Positions 17,027 to 24,541 of a stretch of DNA of 64,000 nucleotides are shown one piece after another. The position numbers and the translations under genes were made by a program. The notes under the pieces are model-generated. The model did not search any database, was not told the DNA's origin, and was given only the letters and a program-made list of their open reading frames with translations. This DNA comes from Streptomyces sp. ISL-43 (GTDB taxonomy: Bacteria > Actinomycetota > Actinomycetes > Streptomycetales > Streptomycetaceae). Positions within the stretch are counted from its first letter, which is position 1; the number at the start of each line of letters is the position of its first letter. The stretch covers positions 1-64,000 of the forward strand of contig NZ_JAGGOT010000044.1 in NCBI RefSeq assembly GCF_018614195.1. The letters run 5' to 3'.

Positions 17027-17556
17027 CCGCTGTGTGTCCCGCCTCTCGCGCTTCTCCGCTTCCTTCAGTTACTGACACGTGAGCGAAACGGATAGTTCCA
17101 TTTCCGGAGATTCCGTGAAGCAAGACACCCGAAAACGGACGCGCCCCCAGGTCCGGCCCGATGTGGACCCGATCCAGGGCAGCCCAACTCCCGCCGTCCG
17201 AGACAAGTTCGGCGGCGCGGCGGTCCACCCAGGTGGCCCGAATGGAGTACTGTGGCGAGCCCTGGGGCCGTCCTTCCTTGCGGATGTCCGGACCCGGGAG
17301 AGGGGCCGGCTGATGGAGAAACGGCACTCGAGACCGGCGATGCCGCGGTATTGCACGGATCCTGCTGCGCACAGTAATCGTTCGGTCACTGTGCGTGCCC
17401 AACAGGTAACCGTGCCATAACAGCGATCAAGGGCGCATGCCCGACACGCCGGTTTAACTCGGCAAGGTAGTGGCAGGCTGCACCCGGGCAGGCCACACTC
17501 GACTAGCGGAAGCAGCGACGCACGTGACGTCGGCAGGCACCACCCGGGAGGTCCCC
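17027..17556. other. Intergenic region upstream of sepH
   Basis: No gene is supported in these 530 bp. Reading frames here are short and lack coding character. The right half holds the sepH promoter region. TTGCAC (17351) and TAATCG (17375) are 18 bp apart and could form a sigma-70-like promoter, but this is a weak match. Confidence 0.4.
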
Positions 17557-18582
17557 ATGCCCGAACTGCGTGTCGTGGCCGTCTCAAATGACGGCACACG
17601 ACTGGTGCTCAAGGCTGCGGACAGCACGGAGTACACGCTTCCGATCGACGAGCGTCTACGGGCTGCCGTGCGCAATGACCGTGCGCGCTTGAACCAGATC
17701 GAGATCGAGGTGGAGAGCCACCTCCGCCCCCGCGACATCCAGGCCCGCATACGAGCCGGTGCCTCCGCTGAGGAGGTCGCCCAGCTCGCCGGCATCCCCG
17801 TCGACCGCGTACGCCGCTTCGAGGGCCCCGTGCTCGCCGAGCGCGCGTTCATGGCGGAGCGGGCCCGCAAGACCCCCGTGCGCCGCCCCGGCGAGAACAC
17901 CGGCCCCCAGCTCGGCGAGGCCGTGCAGGAACGGCTCACGCTGCGCGGGGCCGAGAAGGAATCCGTGCAGTGGGACTCCTGGCGCCGCGACGACGGCACC
18001 TGGGAGGTCCTCCTCGTCTACCGGGTCGCGGGCGAACCCCACTCGGCGAGCTGGACGTACGACCCGCCGCGCCGGCTGGTCGTGGCCGTGGACGACGAGG
18101 CCCGCTCCCTGATCGGCGAGTCGGACGACCTGCCGGCGACACCGGAGCCGAGTTTCCCCTTCGTGCCGAGGATCGCGCGGCTGCCGCGCGACCGGCCGCT
18201 GGACCGCGCGCTCGACCGGCAGTTGGAGCGGACGGCCCACCACACGGCCCCCGCGCCGCCCCCGCCGCCGGAGCCCGAGGAAGAGCGGGACACCCTGACG
18301 AGCCTGCTGGAGGCGGTACCGAGCTTCCGCGGCGACCTGGTGGTCCCGGAGCCGGTCGAGGAGCCGGAGGCGGAGGAGCCGCCGGCCGCGTCAGCCTCGG
18401 CCGGTGCGGGTACCGCGTACGCGGACGTCCTGATGCCCCGTACGGTGGCGGGCCACCGCGACCGTCTGACGGGCACGACGGACCGCCAGGCGGAAGCCGA
18501 CGGCGTCCGCCCCGGCCGCCGCGCGGCGGTACCGAGCTGGGACGAGATCGTCTTCGGCACCCGCCGCAAGAAGCAGGAGTAG
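17557..18582 (+). CDS. sepH: Septation protein SepH
   Basis: This 341-aa protein begins MPELRVVAVSNDGTRLVLKA after a GGGAGGT ribosome site. The N-terminal DUF3071 domain (about 1-165) contains a helix-turn-helix-like segment (ASAEEVAQLAGIPVDRVRRFEGPVLAERAFMAE). The rest is a long disordered Pro/Glu/Ala-rich linker ending in a short conserved C-terminal motif (VPSWDEIVFGTRRKKQE). SepH is a known actinobacterial cell-division protein that binds FtsZ and stimulates its assembly during sporulation septation. Domain, length and position match S. coelicolor SepH. It converges on the sulfurtransferase gene, with a terminator between. Confidence 0.93.
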   Translation: MPELRVVAVSNDGTRLVLKAADSTEYTLPIDERLRAAVRNDRARLNQIEIEVESHLRPRDIQARIRAGASAEEVAQLAGIPVDRVRRFEGPVLAERAFMAERARKTPVRRPGENTGPQLGEAVQERLTLRGAEKESVQWDSWRRDDGTWEVLLVYRVAGEPHSASWTYDPPRRLVVAVDDEARSLIGESDDLPATPEPSFPFVPRIARLPRDRPLDRALDRQLERTAHHTAPAPPPPPEPEEERDTLTSLLEAVPSFRGDLVVPEPVEEPEAEEPPAASASAGAGTAYADVLMPRTVAGHRDRLTGTTDRQAEADGVRPGRRAAVPSWDEIVFGTRRKKQE

Positions 18583-18587
18583 CGCCC

Positions 18588-18629
18588 GGGCCGACCGCGC
18601 GACGCGTCACACCGCCGCGCGGTCGGCCC
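18588..18629. terminator. Bidirectional stem-loop between sepH and the sulfurtransferase gene
   Basis: A perfect 14-bp inverted repeat (GGGCCGACCGCGCG at 18588-18601, complement at 18616-18629) with a 14-nt loop fills the 54-bp gap between two convergent stop codons, the usual place for a shared terminator. Confidence 0.75.
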
Positions 18630-18636
18630 CCGGCCG

Positions 18637-19506
18637 CTATCCCGGGAGCTCGCCGACGGCCACCTCGCGCGCCGGGTCCGAGGACCATTGCGACCAGCTG
18701 CCCGCGTACAGGGCCGCCGGGATGCCCGCCGATGCGAGGGCCAGGACCTCGTGAGCCGCCGAGACGCCGGAGCCGCAGTACACGCCCACCGGAGCCGGGC
18801 CGTCCGCGCGCACGCCCAGTGCCGCGAAGCGCTCCCTCAGGGCGTCCGGCGCCCGCAGCAGTCCGTCCGGACCCACGTTCTCGGTGGTCGGCGCCGACAC
18901 CGCCCCGGGGATGTGGCCTCCGACCCGGTCGATCGGTTCCACCTCGCCCCGGTAGCGCTCCCCCGCCCGCGCGTCCAGCAGGACCCCCGTCCGGGCCAGT
19001 GCCGCCGCCCCGTCCGCGTCCAACAGCCCGATGGAACCCGGATTTGGCTTGAAATCACCCTCCGGCGCAGGGGTGACGTCCGTCGTCAGGGGACCGTCCT
19101 CGGCGGCCCACGCGGCCAGGCCCCCGTCCAGGACCCGCACGTCCGTGTGACCCGTCCAGCGCAACAGCCACCACGCGCGCGCCGCCGCCCAGCCCTGGCC
19201 GCCGTCGTACACGACCACCGGCGCGCCCGCCGAGACCCCGGCCCGGCGCATCACCGCCCCGAACGCCTCCGGATCCGGGAGCGGGTGGCGCCCCCCTGAC
19301 CCCGCCGGGCCAGCCAGTTCGGCGTCGAGGTCGACGTAGACGGCGCCGGGCAGGTGCCCCGCCTCGTACGCGGGCCGCTGGTTCGGGCCGCCGAGCTGCC
19401 AGCGGATGTCCAGGAGGACCGGCGGCCGGGGTTCGGCCAGCTCGGTCTTCAGATCGGCTGCCGAGAGGAGCGGGAAGGGGGTGGCGTTCGCTGTCATGCG
19501 GGCCAT
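18637..19506 (-). CDS. Tandem-rhodanese sulfurtransferase
   Basis: This protein of about 289 aa has two rhodanese domains (about 15-130 and 160-285). The N-terminal domain is inactive in the usual way. The C-terminal domain has the catalytic Cys in the loop VYCGSGVSA, which is closer to the CGSGVTA loop of 3-mercaptopyruvate sulfurtransferases than to classical rhodaneses. It transfers sulfur from thiosulfate or 3-mercaptopyruvate to acceptors such as cyanide or thioredoxin. The ATG at 19506 (MARMTAN) is preferred because GGGAG precedes it by 4 nt; ATG at 19497 is an alternative. Confidence 0.9.
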   Translation of the reverse strand: MARMTANATPFPLLSAADLKTELAEPRPPVLLDIRWQLGGPNQRPAYEAGHLPGAVYVDLDAELAGPAGSGGRHPLPDPEAFGAVMRRAGVSAGAPVVVYDGGQGWAAARAWWLLRWTGHTDVRVLDGGLAAWAAEDGPLTTDVTPAPEGDFKPNPGSIGLLDADGAAALARTGVLLDARAGERYRGEVEPIDRVGGHIPGAVSAPTTENVGPDGLLRAPDALRERFAALGVRADGPAPVGVYCGSGVSAAHEVLALASAGIPAALYAGSWSQWSSDPAREVAVGELPG

Positions 19507-19681
19507 TTTGCTCCCCGTCGCGCACCCCGCGTAACAAGCCGGACATCGACGGGCCGCACTGATTCGGTCATCTCTCCCGGCGGGCCCCGAAACCCGGCCG
19601 GTCGGGGCGCGCCGGGCCCCTCGGAGTGGAAGCATCACTCCGGGAAGCCCGACGGACGTGATCGCGGAGGAGACGGCTGAG

Positions 19682-20467
19682 ATGACCGAGGCACCGGAAG
19701 CAACACGGCGCACGCCCGGCACGCCGTGCTGGGCGAGCCTGATGGTGCACAGCCTCGGGACCACCGAGGAGTTCTACGCCGACCTGTTCGGCTGGGAGTA
19801 CGAGCCCGGCCCCGAGCAGCTGGGCCCGTACGTCCGGGCCCTGCTCGACGGGCGGGAGGTGGGCGGCATCGGCGAGCTGCCGCCGGACCGGCACCTGCCG
19901 GTCGCCTGGACGACGTACCTCGCCACGGACGACGCCGACGCGACCGCCGAATCGATCCGCTCATGCGGGGGCACGGTCGCGGTCGGGCCGCTGGACGCCG
20001 GACCCGCGGGGCGGGTGGCGATCTGCTCGGACCCGCTGGGCGCGATCTTCGGAATCTGGCAGGGGGCGGCCCACCTCGGCACCTGGCCGGCCGGGGTTCC
20101 CGGTGTCCCGGTGTGGAACGAGCTGGTCACGCAGGACACCTCGACGGTCGGCAAGTTCTACGAGCACGTCTTCGGCCACGAGGCTCGCGCGCACGCCGCC
20201 GCCTCCGACGACTTCGACTACCTCACGCTGTTCCTGCAGGGCCGGCCGGTGGCCGCCGTGCACGGGGTCGGCCGAGCCCTGCCCCACGACCGCGGGCCGC
20301 ACTGGATGACGTACTTCGAGGTCGAGGACACCGACGCGGCCGTCGCCCGGGTCGACCGGCTCGGCGGCCGGATCGTCGCCCCGCCGCGCGAGGGCCTCAG
20401 CGGCCGGGTGGCCACGGTGGCGGACCCGGAGGGCGCGGTCTTCACCCTCGTACGCAGCAGGCGCTGA
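19682..20467 (+). CDS. VOC-family (glyoxalase-like) double-domain protein
   Basis: This 261-aa protein has two vicinal-oxygen-chelate modules (about 12-125 and 135-258). Each shows a beta-alpha-beta-beta pattern and a conserved end (AICSDPLGAIFGIWQ and ATVADPEGAVFTLVRS). The first module starts PCWASLMVHSLGTTEEFYADLFGWEYEPG. Members bind a metal in glyoxalase, dioxygenase or resistance proteins, but many Streptomyces double-VOC proteins are uncharacterised, and I cannot name a substrate. The ATG has a GGAGGAG site upstream. It is divergent from the sulfurtransferase gene. Confidence 0.85.
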   Translation: MTEAPEATRRTPGTPCWASLMVHSLGTTEEFYADLFGWEYEPGPEQLGPYVRALLDGREVGGIGELPPDRHLPVAWTTYLATDDADATAESIRSCGGTVAVGPLDAGPAGRVAICSDPLGAIFGIWQGAAHLGTWPAGVPGVPVWNELVTQDTSTVGKFYEHVFGHEARAHAAASDDFDYLTLFLQGRPVAAVHGVGRALPHDRGPHWMTYFEVEDTDAAVARVDRLGGRIVAPPREGLSGRVATVADPEGAVFTLVRSRR

Positions 20468-20491
20468 CCGCCGGGCCCCGGCCCGGCGGTC
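20466..20491. terminator. Short GC-rich terminator between convergent genes
   Basis: A perfect 10-bp stem (GACCGCCGGG / CCCGGCGGTC) with a 6-nt loop starts at the last base of the VOC stop codon. It ends 14 bp before the stop of the opposing MFS reading frame. Confidence 0.6.
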
Positions 20492-20504
20492 GTGCGCGGC
20501 ATGC

Positions 20505-22319
20505 CTACCGGGGCAGCTCGGCGGCCTGCCGCACCTCGCCGAGGGGCGCCCGGGCGTTGACCATCAGGCCCGCGGCCAGGCCCGCGAGCAGCACGGCCCC
20601 GAACGCCCACCAGAGGGCGGTGGTGTAGCCGCTCAGAATGCGTACGACCACCTCTTGGTGCGACGTCACGTCGTCCAGTCGGGCGGAGATGGCGACGCCC
20701 AGCAGCATGCCGCCGATCCCTTCGCCCAACTGCTGGGCCGCGAGGATGGCGGCCGAGGCGCCGCCCGCGTGCCGCGGGGCGACGCCCGCGGTCACGGTGG
20801 CGTAGATCGGCATCAGGGCCATGCCGAGGCCGAGACCGGTGATGAGCGTCCCGGGCAGCACCCGGGGAACGTACGCGGCGTTGGACTCGAGGCCGGTGAG
20901 GATCACCAGGCCACCGGCGGCGAGCGCCAGTCCCGCCGCGATCAGGACACCGGGCGCGGCGCGGTGTGCCAGCCGGGCGGAGACCTGGGTGGAGCCGACG
21001 GCGATCGCCGCGGCCATCGGGAGCAGGAGAACTCCGGCCATGGCCGGGACGTAGCCGATGACGTTCAGCAGGTAGTGGCTCAGGGACGAGAACAGGACGA
21101 CGGTTCCCACACCTGCCAGGAGCGTGGCGAGGAGGCCGCCGAGCCGGTTGCGGTCCTTGACGACGTACGGCGCGAGCAGTGGGCCGGCCGTCCTGGTCTG
21201 CCACCACAGGAAGGCCGCGAGCAGAATGGCGCCGGCGACGAGCGCGATCGGCACCAAGGGGACGCTCCAGCCGCTCCACCCACCCTCGGCGAGGCCGTAG
21301 GCGAGGGAGCCGAGCGCTCCGGAGCCGAGCAGCAGGCCGAGGACGTCCGGGCGGGCACCCGCGGGGCCCGGGCGGTCGCGCGGCAGCGTGATCACGCCGA
21401 TCAGGGCGATCGCGGCGACGAGGACGGGCGCGTACGCGGCCAGCCGCCAGCTCAGGCCCCCGAGGGGTCCGGCCGCGAGCAGCCCGAGCGCCCAGCCGCC
21501 GCCGGTGAGCGCGGCGTAGACCCCGAAGGCCCGGCCGCGTTCCCTGGGGCCGGTGAATCCGGTGGCCACCAGGGAGAGCGCGGCCGGTGTCAGCAGCGCG
21601 CCGAAGGCGCCCTGCAGTCCGCGGGCCCAGACCAGCGTGCCTCCGTCGTTCGAGCCGCCGAGCGCGCAGGCCACCGCGAATCCGACCAGCCCGATGATCA
21701 ATGTCAGTCTGCGTCCCAGGAGGTCGGCGAGGTGCCCGCCGGGCAGCAGCAGTACGGCGAAGGCGACGACGTAGGCGGTGAGGATCAGGCCCATCCCCTG
21801 GGCACTGATGTCGAAGTGCTCTTGGACGGACGAAATCGACGTGTTGAAGACCGTGGCTTCGAGCACCACCAACAGCTGCACCAGGGCGGCGACCACCAGG
21901 CCCCGCCAGCGTTTGGCGTGCCCGGACGCGGAGTCCTGGAGGGGAGCCGCGGACGGGGCCGCGTACGGGTTCGCGGGCCAGGCGCCGGGGGGTGGGCCCG
22001 GGGGCGGTCCGAATCCCCGAGCGGGGTCGAAGTGCGCGGGGGCCGCCGGGGCGTACTGGGGCGGTGGCGGCAGCGGGGTCCGCTGCGCGGGCAGGACACG
22101 GGGGTCGTCCGGACGCGCGGCCTGGGGTTCGGCAGGTGTCGCGGGGGCGTAGTCCAGCAACTGTGCGGCATGGCGGCCGAGTTGTGCCAGTACGGCGCCC
22201 GGCAGCCACTCCGCGGCCTGGTCCGTCGCCGTGCGATCGGCCACCTGCTGGGGGGTGGGCCGCCGGGCCGGGTCCTTGTGCAGGCACGCGCGTACGAGGT
22301 CGACGAGCGCCTCCGGCAC
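20505..22319 (-). CDS. MFS transporter half of an interrupted kinase-MFS fusion
   Basis: This 604-aa open frame starts at the first GTG after an in-frame TGA. Its first 35 residues are the tail of a Ser/Thr kinase domain (VDLVRACLHKDPARRPTPQQVADRT). A Pro/Ala-rich linker of about 75 residues follows, then a 14-TM MFS exporter of the EmrB/QacA type, with ATVFNTSISSVQ in TM1 and LPGGHLADLLGRRLTL in loop 2-3. It is in the same frame as the upstream kinase fragment (22428-23039) and separated from it only by the TGA codon and 36 sense codons. The intact ancestor was therefore a kinase-MFS fusion of about 844 aa. Whether this half is translated alone by restart is unknown. Confidence 0.8.
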   Translation of the reverse strand: MPEALVDLVRACLHKDPARRPTPQQVADRTATDQAAEWLPGAVLAQLGRHAAQLLDYAPATPAEPQAARPDDPRVLPAQRTPLPPPPQYAPAAPAHFDPARGFGPPPGPPPGAWPANPYAAPSAAPLQDSASGHAKRWRGLVVAALVQLLVVLEATVFNTSISSVQEHFDISAQGMGLILTAYVVAFAVLLLPGGHLADLLGRRLTLIIGLVGFAVACALGGSNDGGTLVWARGLQGAFGALLTPAALSLVATGFTGPRERGRAFGVYAALTGGGWALGLLAAGPLGGLSWRLAAYAPVLVAAIALIGVITLPRDRPGPAGARPDVLGLLLGSGALGSLAYGLAEGGWSGWSVPLVPIALVAGAILLAAFLWWQTRTAGPLLAPYVVKDRNRLGGLLATLLAGVGTVVLFSSLSHYLLNVIGYVPAMAGVLLLPMAAAIAVGSTQVSARLAHRAAPGVLIAAGLALAAGGLVILTGLESNAAYVPRVLPGTLITGLGLGMALMPIYATVTAGVAPRHAGGASAAILAAQQLGEGIGGMLLGVAISARLDDVTSHQEVVVRILSGYTTALWWAFGAVLLAGLAAGLMVNARAPLGEVRQAAELPR

Positions 22320-22427
22320 GCCGGTCAGGTCCGCCTCCTCCTCGGCGACACGGAAGAGGTGGGCGTTGAGGCCGGTGTCCGCGGCGCCGAACAGGAGGCG
22401 CCCGGTGGCGGCGTAGACGAGGACGGC

Positions 22428-22430
22428 TCA
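22428..22430 (-). other. In-frame TGA interrupting the kinase-MFS fusion
   Basis: The frame reads DVFCL, then TGA, then AVLVYAATGRLLFG. In related kinases the stop position is Gly in the SDVFxLG motif (subdomain IX). A single G-to-T change (GGA to TGA) explains it. A sequencing error, a recent pseudogene or readthrough are all possible. Confidence 0.75.
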
Positions 22431-23039
22431 CAGGCAGAAGACATCGCTGGCGGGCGTGAGTTCGAGGCCGCGGACCTGTTCCGGCGACATGAAGCCCGGA
22501 GAGCCGATCAGCATCCCGGTGTTGGTGAGCAGGCTGTCCCCGGCGAGGCTGTCCATCGCCCGGGCGATGCCGAAGTCGATGACGCGGGGGCCGTCGACGG
22601 TGACGAGGACGTTCGACGGCTTGAGGTCACGGTGGATCAGACCCGCCTCGTGCACGGCCCGCAGGGCGAGGGCGAGGCGGTTGGCGAGGGTGTGGACCGC
22701 GTGTTCGGGCAGCGGCCCGAAGTCCTTGGCGACGACGGCGTGCAGGTCGGGCCCGGGGATGTACTGGGTCGCCACCCAGGGCACGGCGGCCTCGGGGTCG
22801 GCGTCGAGCACGGCCGCCGTCCAACTCCCGCCCACCCGCCGCGCGGCGGCCACTTCACGGGCGAAGCGCTTGCGGAACTCCGGGTTCCCGGCATACTCGG
22901 CCTGGACGACCTTCACGGCCACGGTGCGCCCGCCCTCGGAGCGCCCGAGATAGACCAGGCCCATTCCGCCCGCGCCCAGCCGGGCGATGAGGCGGTACGG
23001 GCCGATACGGGTCGGGTCTTCGGTGATCAGCTGGTCCAC
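22428..23039 (-). CDS. Truncated Hanks-type Ser/Thr protein kinase (N-terminal half of fusion)
   Basis: This 203-aa product contains kinase subdomains I-IX: the glycine loop LGAGGMGLVYLG, the Lys in VAVKVVQ, the catalytic loop HRDLKPSNVLV, DFGIARAMD, and SPGFMSPEQV. It stops at SDVFCL, before helices F-I, so the kinase fold would be incomplete if translation ends here. The missing part is encoded directly downstream in the same frame after the TGA and leads into an MFS transporter. The expected role would be membrane-linked signalling or control of export. It starts with ATG in MDQLITEDPTRIGPYRL, typical of the family. Confidence 0.8.
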   Translation of the reverse strand: MDQLITEDPTRIGPYRLIARLGAGGMGLVYLGRSEGGRTVAVKVVQAEYAGNPEFRKRFAREVAAARRVGGSWTAAVLDADPEAAVPWVATQYIPGPDLHAVVAKDFGPLPEHAVHTLANRLALALRAVHEAGLIHRDLKPSNVLVTVDGPRVIDFGIARAMDSLAGDSLLTNTGMLIGSPGFMSPEQVRGLELTPASDVFCL

Positions 23040-23213
23040 GAGAGCAAGATAGTCCAGCTATCCAACAGCGGGGGGCTCATCACCCGAATTGGCGGCCCGT
23101 CAGTCGAAAGGCGGGTCAGCGGCCGTACGCGGATGATCACTCGGATGCCGTACCGGGCGGGCGGACCGGACCCGTCGGCTCTTGACTGAACGGAGTCGAA
23201 GCAGGGAGGCCTG

Positions 23214-23714
23214 ATGGCAGGCGTACGCGTGCGCGGCCTGGCGGCTGTGGTGCTGGCGGCCCTCGCAGCGGGGGTCGCGGGATGTTCGGACGCGGACGGT
23301 CCATCCGGCGCGGCCTCGAGGGCGGCGTCCGCCGTGGAGTCGGCGGGGGCGCGGGTCTCCGCTGCCGCCTCCGAGGCGGCGGAGACGGTCGAGTCGGCCG
23401 CGGCCGTCGCGAAGGACAAGCTGTCCGAGGTCAAGGACGGCATCGACGTGAAGGACGACGTCGAACTCGGTGCGCCCGCAACGGACGGCGACGGCCGCAC
23501 CACCGTCCTCGTCTCGGTCAAGAACTCGGACGCTTCGAAGAAGTCCTTTGCCGTACAGGTGAACTTCAAGGACGAGGGCGGCAAGTTGCTCGACACCGTG
23601 GTGGTGACGATCTCCGACGTGGCCGCGAACGCGACCGGCGAGGGCACCGCCCGCAGCACCCACAAGCTGTCGGGCACGGTCAAGGCGGAAACGGGCTCGG
23701 CCCTTCGCTACTGA
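23214..23714 (+). CDS. Secreted lipoprotein with FxLYD-like domain
   Basis: This 166-aa protein has a signal peptide with a lipobox (LAALAAGVAGC, Cys24), so it is a surface lipoprotein. An Ala/Ser/Glu helix-rich spacer at about 30-75 has regular alanine spacing resembling a coiled coil. The C-terminal beta domain (about 80-166: TTVLVSVKNSDASKKSFAVQ, LDTVVVTISDVAANATGEG) resembles FxLYD-type domains. GGGAGG lies upstream of the ATG. Function unknown. It is divergent from the kinase-MFS locus. Confidence 0.82.
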   Translation: MAGVRVRGLAAVVLAALAAGVAGCSDADGPSGAASRAASAVESAGARVSAAASEAAETVESAAAVAKDKLSEVKDGIDVKDDVELGAPATDGDGRTTVLVSVKNSDASKKSFAVQVNFKDEGGKLLDTVVVTISDVAANATGEGTARSTHKLSGTVKAETGSALRY

Positions 23715-23885
23715 GCCGGGCGGCGCGGACCCTCGCACCGATGGCGGCCCTGGCCTCCGCGCCGCGCGCGTGCCGCCGTACGGATTCACCCGGATGGCGG
23801 CGCTCCGATGTCCCTCCGCGCCCCCGCCACGGAGGCTGGGCCCGACGCCGGATCCTCTGCGTCCCGCTCGACGAAGGAGCTCCTC

Positions 23886-24332
23886 GTGGCACAGACAACG
23901 CCCCCCGGCAGGGCACCCCGCGGTCAGGACGCCACCGCCGGCCAGAGCGCGTGGGCGGCGGGCGGCGTCGCGTTCGCCGGCGTCCTGATGCTCGTGGAAG
24001 GCATCTTCGGCACCATCAAGGGAATCGTCGGGATCGCGGAGGACGACGTCTACTCGCGCGTGGGCGACTACACCTTCAAGTTCGACGTCACGGCGTGGGG
24101 CTGGATCCACCTCGTCGTGGGCATCGTGCTCGCCGTCGTCGGCGCGGGCATCCTCAAGGGCGCGGCCTGGGCCAGGGTCACGGGCGTGGCGATCGTCTCG
24201 CTCGACATCATCCTCAACTTCATGTGGCTGCCCTACACGCCGATCTGGGCTCTCATCTCGATCGCCATCGGCGTCTTCGTCATCTGGGCCCTGTGCACGG
24301 ACACCACCACCACCCGCTCCCCCGCCGCCTGA
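23886..24332 (+). CDS. Small four-helix membrane protein (DUF7144-like)
   Basis: This 148-aa protein starts at GTG (VAQTTPPGR) after AAGGAG. It has an N-terminal polar stretch and four hydrophobic helices (GGVAFAGVLMLVEGIFG, GWIHLVVGIVLAVVGAGIL, VTGVAIVSLDIILNFMWLP, IWALISIAIGVFVIWAL). It keeps the motifs FKFDVTAWGWIHL and NFMWLPYTPIWA that recur in a large Streptomyces family of small membrane proteins. Function unknown. Confidence 0.8.
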   Translation: MAQTTPPGRAPRGQDATAGQSAWAAGGVAFAGVLMLVEGIFGTIKGIVGIAEDDVYSRVGDYTFKFDVTAWGWIHLVVGIVLAVVGAGILKGAAWARVTGVAIVSLDIILNFMWLPYTPIWALISIAIGVFVIWALCTDTTTTRSPAA

Positions 24333-24541
24333 CCGGAGCCCGCTCACCGCGCCGCGCCGCACATACCGACTGCCGGGGCGGGGCGACGCGGTTTCGGAAG
24401 CCCAACGCCCATCGTGCGTTCATACCTCTGAGTGAGGTCTGTGGGGTTCACGGCGGGTGGGAGCAGGGATCTGCCTAGGGTGACTCCCGGGGTGGCGTGC
24501 AGCCGCTCCGATCGGGCGTCGACTCATGTACGGGAGCTTGT

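Noticed and set aside
20655..23189. A plus-strand open frame of 844 codons
   Set aside because: It is antisense to the kinase-MFS fusion. It is biased in composition, without domains or a ribosome site.
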